This document shows, piece by piece, positions 10,151 through 20,600 of a stretch of DNA of 64,000 bases. The first letter of the stretch is position 1. The number at the start of each line of letters is the position of its first letter. The notes under the pieces were generated by a model that did not search any database, was not told the DNA's origin, and worked only from the letters and a program-made list of their open reading frames with translations. Source of the DNA: Lithobates sylvaticus (taxonomy: Eukaryota; Chordata; Amphibia; Anura; Ranidae); NCBI GenBank assembly GCA_028564925.1, contig CM053029.1:433143893-433207892 (forward strand), given 5' to 3'. The translations under genes and the position numbers were made by a program.

Positions 10151-10760
10151 GAACTTTGGGGACAATAGCTCCACGGGATTAAGTGCATAAACCGTCAGTT
10201 GTAAAATAAAAGACATTTATTTGAAAGAAAAATCAAAATAAGGCTTTCTTCAGCGCACAGGTAAAGTACAAAAACAAAGTCCGCTTATCTTCAGCATAAC
10301 AAAAAAACAGCTTATCTTCAGCACAAAACAAAGTTAAGGAAAACACATACAGTTTTTGCAGCAGGTTCTTTTAGCAGCCTCCAGACATCCACACAGCTCA
10401 GCTAACAGGTGTAATCACCTACTCCTCCTCACACCAACAACTCTTCCCTACTTCCTGTTTTATGAGCTGTCTTCCTGGAGGCCCTTAACCCCCTGTGCGC
10501 TGAATCATTGTGGTCAGGGAGGGAGGCTCTTTTCCCACCCGAATATCTCTTCAGAGCCTCCCAAATTCCGGGTCCCAAATAACTATTATTAACTTAGAGA
10601 GGACTGCGAGTCAGTCCTCTCCTGCTCGGTTACTCCCGGAACCCCTCACCCATTTTGGGTGACCCCCTGAGCAACGCTGCGAATCCTTTTAAAGGGACCA
10701 CAGCCCAAATACTGGTGCTATATAGCACCCGTCCAGGACCCAACCTTGGCGTCCTGTACA
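10148..10760 (-). repeat. Gypsy LTR (3' LTR of the minus-strand element)
   Basis: Begins TGTGAACTTTGGGGAC and ends GGCGTCCTGTACA as read on the + strand. It matches 15320-15932 along its whole length. The gag-pol frame ends about 70 bp inside it. Confidence 0.95.
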
Positions 10761-13700
10761 TATCCCCCCCCTCTGCCTCAACGCGGAGGTGTTGGAGGCA
10801 CCACTCGACATCATACAATGGACCCGGGAGAGGGCATCGGCGTTCTGATGCTGTCTCCCTGGTCTGTGCTCTACCACAAAATTGAACTCCTGGAGAGAAA
10901 GGAACCACCTTGTCACCCTGGCATTGGTGTTTTTGTTTTGTCTCATCCAGGTCAGTGGGGCATGGTCGGACACTAGGCGGAACCTTCTACCTAGGAGGAA
11001 ATAGCGTAAAGAGTCTAAAGCCCACTTGATGGCAAGACACTCCCGCTCCACCACCGCATAGTTTTTCTCCGCTGCCGTCAGTTTCCTACTTAGAAAAACT
11101 ATGGGGTGCTCTTCCCCATTGATCACTTGAGACAGGACTGCTCCTAGCCCTTCACTTGAAGCATCTGTCTGTACTACAAAATCCTTAGAAAAATCTGGAG
11201 CCACAAGCACCGGATCCCGGCACAATGCCGTCTTAAGCTTCTGGAAAGCTTTTTCGGCATCGTCATTCCACTGTACCATCACTGACTTTCTGCCTTTGGT
11301 CAAGTCCGTCAATGGTGCAGCAATGGTGGCAAAGTTGGGGACAAACCTCCGGTAGTAGCCAACTATGCCCAAAAACGCTCTGACCTGCTTCTTGGATAGG
11401 GGGCGGGGCCAGTTCTGTATGGCTTCTACCTTACTCATTTGGGGCTTCACCAGTCCTCTACCCACAATGTACCCTAGGTACTTGGCTTCCTCTACTCCAA
11501 TCGCGCACTTCTCCGGATTGATGGTGAATCCTGCTCTTCTCAAGGAGTCTACGACTGCCTGAACTCGGGGAAGATGGGACTCCCAATCAGTGCTAAAAAT
11601 GACTATGTCATCTAGGTAAACTGAAGTATACCGTTGATGTGGACGCAAAGTTTTGTCCATGGCCCTTTGGAATGTAGCGGGGGCAGAGTGTAGACCAAAT
11701 GGCATTCTTTTGTACTGGAAGTGGCCTTCCGGGGTAGAGAAAGCTGTTTTCTCCCTGGCTTTCTTGGTCAGGGGAATCTGCCAATACCCTTTTGTGAGGT
11801 CTAGCGTGGTTATATACCTGGCTGGACCTAACCTCTCAATTAGCTCATCTACCCGTGGCATTGGATAAGCATCAAACTTGGAGATTTCATTAAGTTTTCT
11901 GAAGTCGTTGCAGAAGCGGAGGGTGCCGTTGGGTTTGGGTACCAACACGATTGGACTCGACCACTCGCTCTGCGACTCTTCAATGACTCCAAGCTCGAGC
12001 ATTCTCTTGACCTCTTCAGACACTGCCACTCTATGAGCTTCTGGGATACGGTAAGGCCTTAACCGGATTTTTATACAGGGTTCCGTCACAATGTCATGCT
12101 CGATGACGTTGGTGAGACCCGGCAACCCTGAAAACATGTCCCTATTTCTTTGCAGAAACTCTTTTGCTTGCTGGGTTTGGGGCCTAGTTAGGGTAGCAGC
12201 CACCTGCACCAGGTCGATTCCTGCATGGTCCCCTGACTGTACCTCTACCACAGCGGATACCTGTTCTCTGTCTCTCCAGGGTTTCAACAGATTTACGTGA
12301 TAGATCTGGTATGGTTTTCTTTTCCCTGGCTGGTGTACCTTGTAGTTCACCTCACCCACTTTTTCTATTACCTCAAACGGGCCTTGCCACCTGGCCAAGA
12401 ACTTGCTCTCCACTGTGGGTATTAGGACAGCCACCCGGTCTCCTACTTGAAACTGTCTAATTTTAGCCGATCTGTTATACACCCTTCTTTGGGCATCCTG
12501 AGCCTTCTGCATGTGCTCCCTCACCAGCGGCATCACCTTAGCCACCCTCTCTCGCATTTGAGAGATATGCTCTACCACGGTCTTGTGTGGTGAGGATTCA
12601 CTTTCCCATGTTTCTTTGACTAGGTCAAGCAACCCCCGGGGCCTTCGTCCATACACTAACTCAAACGGTGAGAAGCCCGTGGACGCTTGTGGAACCTCCC
12701 GGATGGCAAACAAGAGGGCAGGGAGTAACATATCCCAATCCTTCCCGTCTTTCTGGACCACTCTTTTTAACATGGACTTTAGAGTTTTATTAAACCTCTC
12801 AACTAGGCCATCGGTCTGCGGGTGATAGACGGACGTCCGCAACTGCTTGATCTGAAATAGTCTGCACAAGTCCGCCATCACCTTTGACATAAAAGGGGTG
12901 CCCTGGTCCGTAAGTATCTCCCTGGGGAATCCAGTTCGTGAAAACATTTGGAATAACTCCTTGGCAATGGCCTTAGAGGAGGCTTTCCTCAAAGGAACTG
13001 CTTCTGGATACCTGGTTGCGTAGTCTAGGATGACTAATATATATTGGTGCCCCCTTGCCGACTTTACCAGGGGTCCCACGAGATCCATGGCGATCCGCTC
13101 AAACGGAACCTCAATAATCGGCAAGGGTACCAGAGGGCTTCTATAGTGTGGCCCTGGGGCAGTTAACTGGCAAATGGGACAAGATGCACAATATCTTTTA
13201 ACCTCGGCCTTCACCCCTGGCCAGTAAAACCGGTCGGTTATCCTGGCCTCCGTTTTCTCTGCCCCCAAGTGTCCTCCCAGTGCGTCATTGTGGGCTAGGT
13301 CAAGCAGCATCCGCCTATATGGTTGGGGAACCAGTAACTGCTCTACAGTTTCCTCTCGGCTTTCAGCCACTCGATAAATCAAATCCCCCTTTAATGCAAA
13401 ATGAGGAAACCTTTGATCTGCCCCTGGTATTTGTGGTACCCCATCAACAACAGAAACCTGCTCTCGAGCATTGACCAAGGTAGGATCCTGCAACTGGGCG
13501 GTGCCAAACGCACCCCTGGGTACGTCCAGGTCTGGATGCACTGACCTTGAGGATGTTTCCCCTTCACCCTCCTCAACTGGGAACTGCAACGGGGAGAGCT
13601 CCTCATCATCCTCCCCCAGCATAACCTGTAATGGGAAGGCTTCCCCCCCCTCAGAAGTCAACTCGGTATTGAGGCCTGAAACAGAAACATTGTCATTCAA

Positions 13701-15227
13701 ATTAACATTCTCTGCAATATCCTTATTAGTGACAGGTATCTCTGTTTTAGAGGGGTGTGTTGTGGGGGTTTCAGACCTAGACCCCTCAGACTCCATCTCT
13801 TCCAGGCCCAGTGTCCCCAGTTCTCCTGGCAGTCCCATCTGTGCCTGGTTCCACAGTTCGAGGAATAGCGGACAGTCCCGCCCCACTATAATATCATGGA
13901 TTAAACTATGTACTACCCCAACCTCCTGTGTCACTGAGGTACGTCCATAAGAAACCGTCACAGGAACCAGGGGGTACTCCCTGGTATCCCCATGGATACA
14001 CACTACGCGCAGAGTTTTATTTACGGGGCCAAGTCTCCCAATCACCCTGGCATGTACCAGTGTTACCATGCTCCCGGAGTCTAGTAGGGCCCTGGCAGGA
14101 AGGTGGTTCACCCACACTTCACACTCGAACCGTCCTTCAGCCAGATCAAGATGAGTGGTACACGCTCTTTGCACATAGAAGGAGCTTCTCCGACCAGTCC
14201 CGCAATCCATCGGCTCCTCCTGAAGTGGGCATTGTGCCCGGGTATGCCCCCAGGACCGACATCGCCAACACTGTAGGCCTCCCATCCTAGGGACAGGAAC
14301 CAACCTTCGAGGTTCTGCAGAAGATGGTGCAGGGTTGCGGGTTCCAATGTCTAGCAGGGCTTCTCTCCTAGGTGCTGTGGCTGGTCTTGTTGCCCTTGGT
14401 GTGGGTTCCCGACGTTTGGCAGGCCCAAGCAGGTCCTCTACCACGGTGTATCTTTCAACCAACTCAACCAGCTGGTCAGCGGTTGCAGGGTCTCCATGGC
14501 TTACCCAGCGCTGTAGGTCATCTGGCAGGGACCGCAGGTACCAGTCCATCACCACCCGTTCCACCATTTGTGGGCCTGACAGTTTTTCTGGCTGTAGCCA
14601 TTTTTTAACCAGCTGTATCAGTTCATGCATTTGGGACCTGGGTGGTCGGTCAGGTTTGTACCGCCAGCGATGCACCCTCTGAGCCCGGACAGCCATGGTC
14701 ACTCCTAGGCGGGCCAGGATCTCTGTCTTCAGAAGCTCATAGTTGCTGATATGTTCAGTTGGGAGGTCAAAGTAGGCCTTTTGCGGGTCACCGGTGAGAA
14801 AAGGAGAGATAATGCCGGCCCATTGGTCACGGGGCCACCCCTCTCTCTCCGCTATCCTCTCAAAGGTGGTGAGAAAGGCCTCTACGTCATCGCTGGGTGT
14901 CAGTTTTTGTAAGAAATGGCTGGCTCTCACAGACACTTGGTTGCCAACGGCAACGACCGATTGTTCTCGTCCCTGAGCCAGCCGCTGCACTGCCTCCTGT
15001 AAGGCAGTCACCTGTGTTTGAGTGGACTCCTGCTGAGCAGTAAACTGGGCGGCTAGCAACCTTGTGTTTTCCTGCTGTGCAGCTATAGCCATCGCTTCCT
15101 CATGGCGACGGTTTGCATCTGCTGAAGCTTGCTGCTGGGTCACGGTGGCTTGCGCCAAAGCCCTGATGACCTCCTCCATGCCTTTACCTGCTGTTTGCAG
15201 CGTCTGAGCTGACTTCACCCACGACAT
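10689..15227 (-). CDS. Gmr1-like gag-pol polyprotein
   Basis: A single 1512-codon frame. A Q-rich start is followed by a SCAN-like capsid segment from roughly residue 105 to 265 (DDVEAFLTTFERIAEREGW, PDDLQRWV). Next are a CCHC-type knuckle (CWRCRSWGHTRAQC) and a protease motif (ALLDSGSMVTLV). Integrase follows, with its zinc-binding start (HNDALGGHLGAEKT, CASCPICQ) and core (DLVGP, ILTDQGTPF). After it come RT (LRFCNDFRKLNE, YLDDIVIF), RNase H (VVQTDASSEGLGAVLSQ) and a short tail running into the LTR. Gmr1-like gag is the known source of the vertebrate SCAN domain (established knowledge). The frame looks whole. It is an element gene, not a host gene. Confidence 0.92.
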   Translation of the reverse strand: MSWVKSAQTLQTAGKGMEEVIRALAQATVTQQQASADANRRHEEAMAIAAQQENTRLLAAQFTAQQESTQTQVTALQEAVQRLAQGREQSVVAVGNQVSVRASHFLQKLTPSDDVEAFLTTFERIAEREGWPRDQWAGIISPFLTGDPQKAYFDLPTEHISNYELLKTEILARLGVTMAVRAQRVHRWRYKPDRPPRSQMHELIQLVKKWLQPEKLSGPQMVERVVMDWYLRSLPDDLQRWVSHGDPATADQLVELVERYTVVEDLLGPAKRREPTPRATRPATAPRREALLDIGTRNPAPSSAEPRRLVPVPRMGGLQCWRCRSWGHTRAQCPLQEEPMDCGTGRRSSFYVQRACTTHLDLAEGRFECEVWVNHLPARALLDSGSMVTLVHARVIGRLGPVNKTLRVVCIHGDTREYPLVPVTVSYGRTSVTQEVGVVHSLIHDIIVGRDCPLFLELWNQAQMGLPGELGTLGLEEMESEGSRSETPTTHPSKTEIPVTNKDIAENVNLNDNVSVSGLNTELTSEGGEAFPLQVMLGEDDEELSPLQFPVEEGEGETSSRSVHPDLDVPRGAFGTAQLQDPTLVNAREQVSVVDGVPQIPGADQRFPHFALKGDLIYRVAESREETVEQLLVPQPYRRMLLDLAHNDALGGHLGAEKTEARITDRFYWPGVKAEVKRYCASCPICQLTAPGPHYRSPLVPLPIIEVPFERIAMDLVGPLVKSARGHQYILVILDYATRYPEAVPLRKASSKAIAKELFQMFSRTGFPREILTDQGTPFMSKVMADLCRLFQIKQLRTSVYHPQTDGLVERFNKTLKSMLKRVVQKDGKDWDMLLPALLFAIREVPQASTGFSPFELVYGRRPRGLLDLVKETWESESSPHKTVVEHISQMRERVAKVMPLVREHMQKAQDAQRRVYNRSAKIRQFQVGDRVAVLIPTVESKFLARWQGPFEVIEKVGEVNYKVHQPGKRKPYQIYHVNLLKPWRDREQVSAVVEVQSGDHAGIDLVQVAATLTRPQTQQAKEFLQRNRDMFSGLPGLTNVIEHDIVTEPCIKIRLRPYRIPEAHRVAVSEEVKRMLELGVIEESQSEWSSPIVLVPKPNGTLRFCNDFRKLNEISKFDAYPMPRVDELIERLGPARYITTLDLTKGYWQIPLTKKAREKTAFSTPEGHFQYKRMPFGLHSAPATFQRAMDKTLRPHQRYTSVYLDDIVIFSTDWESHLPRVQAVVDSLRRAGFTINPEKCAIGVEEAKYLGYIVGRGLVKPQMSKVEAIQNWPRPLSKKQVRAFLGIVGYYRRFVPNFATIAAPLTDLTKGRKSVMVQWNDDAEKAFQKLKTALCRDPVLVAPDFSKDFVVQTDASSEGLGAVLSQVINGEEHPIVFLSRKLTAAEKNYAVVERECLAIKWALDSLRYFLLGRRFRLVSDHAPLTWMRQNKNTNARVTRWFLSLQEFNFVVEHRPGRQHQNADALSRVHCMMSSGASNTSALRQRGGICTGRQGWVLDGCYIAPVFGLWSL

Positions 15228-15319
15228 GCCATTTGTACACTGTCTCTTTAAATGTCAGTTTAGTTTTAAACGGTTTTTGCGGCTGCAAATGCACTTTTGC
15301 CAGCATCCAAGACACCAGT

Positions 15320-15932
15320 TGTGAACTTTGGGGACAATAGCTCCACGGGATTAAGTGCATAAACCGTCAGTTGTAAAATAAAAGACATTTATTTGAAAGA
15401 AAAATCAAAATAAGGCTTTCTTCAGCGCACAGGTAAAGTACAAAAACAAAGTCCGCTTATCTTCAGCATAACAAAAAAACAGCTTATCTTCAGCACAAAA
15501 CAAAGTTAAGGAAAACACATACAGTTTTTGCAGCAGGTTCTTTTAGCAGCCTCCAGACATCCACACAGCTCAGCTAACAGGTGTAATCACCTACTCCTCC
15601 TCACACCAACAACTCTTCCCTACTTCCTGTTTTATGAGCTGTCTTCCTGGAGGCCCTTAACCCCCTGTGCGCTGAATCATTGTGGTCAGGGAGGGAGGCT
15701 CTTTTCCCACCCGAATATCTCTTCAGAGCCTCCCAAATTCCGGGTCCCAAATAACTATTATTAACTTAGAGAGGACTGCGAGTCAGTCCTCTCCTGCTCG
15801 GTTACTCCCGGAACCCCTCACCCATTTTGGGTGACCCCCTGAGCAACGCTGCGAATCCTTTTAAAGGGACCACAGCCCAAATACTGGTGCTATATAGCAC
15901 CCGTCCAGGACCCAACCTTGGCGTCCTGTACA
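15320..15932 (-). repeat. Gypsy LTR (5' LTR of the minus-strand element)
   Basis: Same 613-bp sequence as 10148-10760, with TG...CA ends. (TA)n resumes directly after it. Confidence 0.95.
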
Positions 15933-16182
15933 ATATATATATATATATAATTCTCTATCCAGCAAAACTGAAGGGCAAAGTGCAAGTTTACTAAAAGCAT
16001 GCCATAGGATGCAGATGTTATGCATTTCTAGGATTCATAGTATGAACTTGCATATCGTCTTACTGTAAAACATGGGACAAAAAAAAAAAATCACTTTTTT
16101 AATAAATCTACTTCATTGAGTTATGTTAGGTTGATTTTTTTTTTTTTTTTTTTTATGATATACGTTTTTCCTTTTATTCTAG

Positions 16183-16290
16183 ACTCACAATTCTAACAAC
16201 CAACCAAGTGATCTCTCAGCTGGCGACCTCCTTGATAATTGTGGACATGAGGACAGTGATTATCTTGATGATCAATGTCAGAGTAAGGTA
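16183..16290 (+). other. candidate orphan exon upstream of the QRICH1-like gene
   Basis: A T-rich tract (TTTTTCCTTTTATTCTAG) looks like a good splice acceptor. It is followed by about 36 open codons in frame 1, giving an acidic peptide that includes LSAGDLLDNCGHEDSDYL and ends at a plausible donor (AAG/GTATGA). A second frame is also open. In the first frame it cannot join the QRICH1 start exon without meeting a stop just before or at the conserved ATG. If real it would therefore be a 5' non-coding exon, an alternative exon, or an exon of another gene. It could be chance. Confidence 0.3.
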
Positions 16291-16502
16291 TGATGAATTT
16301 TAAGAAATATATATTTAATTTGTCAATTATATTTAGGACAGGCAGCAAATACTTCTATAATATTTCCTTTCTTGTTCTTTGAGGGACACAGGATCCAGTG
16401 ACATTTGTCATATTGGCACACACACACAAAAAAAAAAAAAAACACGTGACCAGCTGCTGGCTTATGTAGCGTTCCATATTGGTGTATCCTTTGCAATAGC
16501 TT

Positions 16503-16990
16503 TAAAGTGGATGCAAACCCTCACATATACCCAGTGGAGTGAACACAGGGATGAAACAAATCTCCATACCTAAGTTTTACATGTATATCTGCTGTCTTCA
16601 ACTTGCTTTATTCTTTAGAATTTTTACATTGAGTTAGAATTTTCACTTCCTCATTCAGCAATAGGAGTGTTGTCTTGGCTTACACTGGGAGACAGCTGAT
16701 TGGAGGAAAGACACACTTCCCTACTCCACATGGGCAGAAGAAGAAAGATCCTTTCAGAGCTGTGCTGTTACAAGACAAGCTCTCTCCTAATCTATTTATA
16801 GCAACCTCCCACACACAAATTTCAGCTGCTTTTATCTCCATTCTCAGAGAACTTGTCAGAAGTTATCATGCTGATAACAGAAGAACAAAACAGCAAAAAC
16901 ACTGGGGACTTAATGCTTTGGAGAGAGATAAGAAAACACTACAGAAATATGTGTCTAGGTCAAAATTCATGAATTGTTTACATCCACTTT
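16503..16990. mobile_element. TTAA-type non-autonomous element (AAAGTGGATG termini)
   Basis: Starts AAAGTGGATGCAAACC and ends TGTTTACATCCACTTT, so the ends are inverted repeats. A TTAA lies at the left edge. Internal sequence (ACCCTCACATATACCCAGT, GATAACAGAAGAAC) is shared with the element at 31460-31978. It has no coding capacity and is probably a piggyBac-type MITE. Confidence 0.7.
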
Positions 16991-17097
16991 TTTACCCGAA
17001 CTTCACTGGACTTGACAATTACAGGATCTTCCTCGATTGGGACCTTTTAGGCATTGGGTTCCGTTTGTGATGCTTTTCAAACCTCTGTGTACTGTTA

Positions 17098-17449
17098 GGC
17101 CCCTTTCACACTGGGGCGTTTTTCAAAAAAAACGGCCCCATTCACTCCATTGTGAAAGCCGGCAGGTGCGCTAGCAGGACGGCCAAAAAAGTCCTGCTAG
17201 CAGCATCTTTGGAGCGGTGTATTCACCGCTCCTATACCGCTCCTTCCCATTGATTTGAATGGGAAACCGTGACAATGCGCCGCTACGGCGACGCTCTGCT
17301 GGGGTCTTTAACCCTTTTTCGGCCACTCGCGGGGGGTAAAACCGCACCGCGAGCGGCCAAATACCGCGGCTAAAACGACGGTAAAGCAGCGCTAAATATA
17401 GCGCTGCTTTACCGTCACCGCGGCTCCCCGCCCCAGTGTGAAAGGGGCC
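17098..17449. mobile_element. Harbinger-type MITE (TTA target duplication)
   Basis: Perfect terminal inverted repeats GGCCCCTTTCACACTGGGGC / complement, flanked by TTA at 17095-17097 and 17450-17452. The interior carries short palindromes (AGCGCTATATTTAGCGCT type). It is the same family as 22862-23294. A TTA duplication and GGCC-starting ends fit PIF/Harbinger. Confidence 0.85.
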
Positions 17450-17619
17450 TTAGAGTTGTTCCTAGATTCTAAGCCATGGTCTTTTTTGTGATCTAGTCTG
17501 AAGACTCATGAAAAAGTAAGCTGTGTGGGCTGAGCACCAAGAGCGACTTCATTTATCAGAAACTTTCGATATAATTTTTTCTTTTTCTTTTTTTTTTTTT
17601 TTATATCTCCATAGACAAG

Positions 17620-20600
17620 GTGCAAACACTGAGGAATTGAGTGATAGGTGGAGTGTTGCATAGGCACACCCCATGGTCTTGAGGTGGCATCTTTCCACCT
17701 CTGCTCCTTATCTCAAGAGACATGCAGGTTACATCTCATTTAGCCCTTGCAGCTTTCTGCGACTACCACAATCGGTTTGTAAGTGCTGTAGAATTTTACC
17801 TTTTGTATTTGAGCTAAGTTTGTGGTGCAACATGTCTGATCCCAAACGCAAAAGGAACTGTCCTGTTGAATGTGGTCTCTCCAGCTCACGATCCATTAAG
17901 GATTCAGGGTTTGCCTGCAGTGTACCCTCTCCAGGTCCTGACATAGAATGCCTGGAATCTTGTCCCATGCTTGAGTTCTTACTGCAATTATGTAGGATTT
18001 TATAGGCCAAATTGCAATTTCAGCTGCTGCTGCTATCTGCTGAGAAATCTCAAATCTTTGCCAGATGAAATTGTCCCAGAGGAGTCACTAATGCACCATA
18101 ACGCCCAGGCTCTGAGACTATTGTCATTCTTATCGAAGCAGAGCTGGTCAACTTAAAGATGGAGGTGTAGCCTGCAACTTCTTCTAGCGCTGCTACCGAT
18201 CTGGAGGCCCTAAGACCACTAAAACTTTTCCCATGCCCATTGTTTTCCTCCAAATGTTTTGTATGCAGAAGTGAATTGGCCGCTGCTGATTTAGCAATGT
18301 GTCTGATTAATAAAGCTGATATGATTTCTAAGCACAGCACAGTGAACATCCACAAGGACACACGGCAGGCAGAAAACAAATCCACAGTTGGGACAGTCTC
18401 TCCTCGCTGAAGAGGAGGAAATGAGCAGTCTGAACACAGGGACACAGAAGAGCTGTGGGGCACGCAAGGTTTGCGAACTGGCATTCCTGTTACAGGAATG
18501 ACACTTTTTTCCCAGCACTAGGCTGAACTTTACAGCAGCTTTATTGTCATGACTATATTCAGCGATTTAAGTGCAATTGTATAGTGCCTCTGTTTGTTTT
18601 TACTTAGGACTATGCCTGCTAAAAGACACCACAAAGGTAATAAAGGTTTCACCCCCAGACGCTAGGATCACTAGTCGCATTTCCACGCTGTGATCCTCGC
18701 CTGAATTACCAATTACGGCAAGCCAGGGTGAGCCATATGAACAAATTGATGTTGCAACTGCTTCTCACATCTCAGCCCCTGTATACGTGACTGAAGATGT
18801 CCTTTATCTACCCTGCATGGTCTGGAAAGAAGATTAGCAGCTTTAATCGCATCTTCCATTTTAATAGATAGGAAGCGTGCTATCCCCCCTACCCCACTTC
18901 AGAACCTTTGCCAGGGGGACAGTGGGCTCAGGATGAGGTGTTACCCTCAGTCGATCAGGAGAAAAAACAAACCAATGATTCCTCTGTGGAGGAAACAACA
19001 GTAGATGAACCTTTTTCAGCCTCGCAATCTGAGAAATTGCTGATACAAACTCTTACGGAGATGGTTTGTTCCACTTTCATGCTGCCCCTAATGCAGTCTC
19101 CTGAAAGCTTGGTTTCTTCCTTGGGTTTCTTAAAACATCCTCGGCCTTTGCGTGCGTTTCCTGCACATGCATTACTAGAACAGCTTATTTTTGCTGAATG
19201 GAATCACCCGGATAAGCATTTTCTCCCTCCTAAGATTTTCAATTCTCTGTCCCCTGGAGGAGAAAATTCTCCAAAAAATGGAAAAGTACCAGCAGTTGAT
19301 GTAGCGATTTCCAGTGTGAATAAAAGCCTAACTCCTGTAGACAATGCACAAATGCTTAAGGATCCAACAGATAAAGTTGGAATCCCTGTTAAAATCTACT
19401 TTTTCCTTGGCAGGTGCCGTTACTCAGCCTGCAGTCGCTGCAATAGGTCTCTGTCAATCACTAAAGGACCAATTTAAACAGGCCCTTAGAGATTCCTGCA
19501 CAACAAGCTTGGGAATTGGATGAACTACCAAAAGCATTATGCTTTGACATAGATGCCATTAAAGATTCTATTCACCAGGTGTCCTGCCTTAAGCTTATGC
19601 TTGTGCATATGTGTAGAATCCTGTGGTTAAATAATTGGTCAGCTGAAGCACTATGTAAAAACCTCTTAACTGGGTTCCCTTTTCATGGGGAGCAACTATT
19701 TGGAGAAGACTTAAACAAATATATCCAAACAATTTCTAGTGGGGAAAGTACTTTTTTTGCCAGTCAAAAGAAAGTATAAACACCCTTCATTTAAACAGGC
19801 TCTTTCCCCTGCGCCAGGGGCTTCCGCCTCTAGGCAGTGACTATGACCTCCACCGTCAGACTTTAGAGGAAAACCTCAGGGTCAGACCCAGGCTCAAAAG
19901 AAGTCCTGGGGCCGGAAACCTGCAAAGCAGAATCCTAAAGGGGAAGACTTCTGCAGTTTTCAGAAGTCTGGAAAGAGGAAATTCAGAACAGATGTCTCAT
20001 CTCCACGGTAACGCTGGGGTACAAGCTGAACTTTCCACCATCTCGCTTCCTGAGGTCAATCGTTCTCAAAGATCCAGAGAAAGGACAATCTCTGTTTCAG
20101 GCACTAGACAGATTTTAATATCTCAAGGGGTAATCATACAGATCCCCACAAAAGAGCAAGGTCTGGGGTTTTATTCAAATCTTTTTATGGTACCAAAACC
20201 AAATGGAGATGTCAGACCCATTCTAGATCTAAAAAAATTGAAATCAGTCCTTTCGCATGGAGATGATCAGGTCAGTAGTTTCTATCCTTCTAGGAGGAGA
20301 ACTTCTGGCATCAATCGACATCAGGGATATCTGCATATCACTATATTTCCCGCTCACCAAAAGTTTCTGCGGTTCGAGTTGAAACAGCAGCATTTTCAGT
20401 TTGTAGCCCTGCCCTTCGGGCTAGCGACAGCACCCCGTGTGTTCACAAAAGTGCTGGCCCCACCTCTAGCCAGGTTAAGGGCATAACAGTCATAGAGCGT
20501 ACCTAGACGATCTAATACTAATGGATCAGTCGGTGGCTCGTTTGAAGCAAAGCGTACGCACTACAACCAATTATCTGGAGAGTTTGGGTTGGATACTCAA

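Larger units (their letters stand above)
10148..15932 (-). mobile_element. Ty3/Gypsy LTR retrotransposon, Gmr1-like, looks whole
   Basis: About 5.8 kb, read on the minus strand. Two 613-bp LTRs (TG...CA) flank one long gag-pol ORF. The order inside pol is protease, integrase, reverse transcriptase, RNase H. Integrase lies before RT, which is the reverse of ordinary Ty3/Gypsy and the mark of the Gmr1-like group. A candidate primer-binding stretch adjoins the 5' LTR (near 15300-15319) and a polypurine stretch adjoins the 3' LTR (near 10761-10775). It sits in a (TA)n tract, with an ATAT-type target duplication that cannot be measured there. I saw no difference between the LTRs, so the insertion looks very recent. 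Confidence 0.92.

Noticed and set aside
18050-18518. Minus-strand cysteine-rich ORF (NCGFVFCLPC)
   Set aside because: Considered as a zinc-finger gene, but the cysteines do not form a known pattern and the segment lies antisense within DIRS-like remains.
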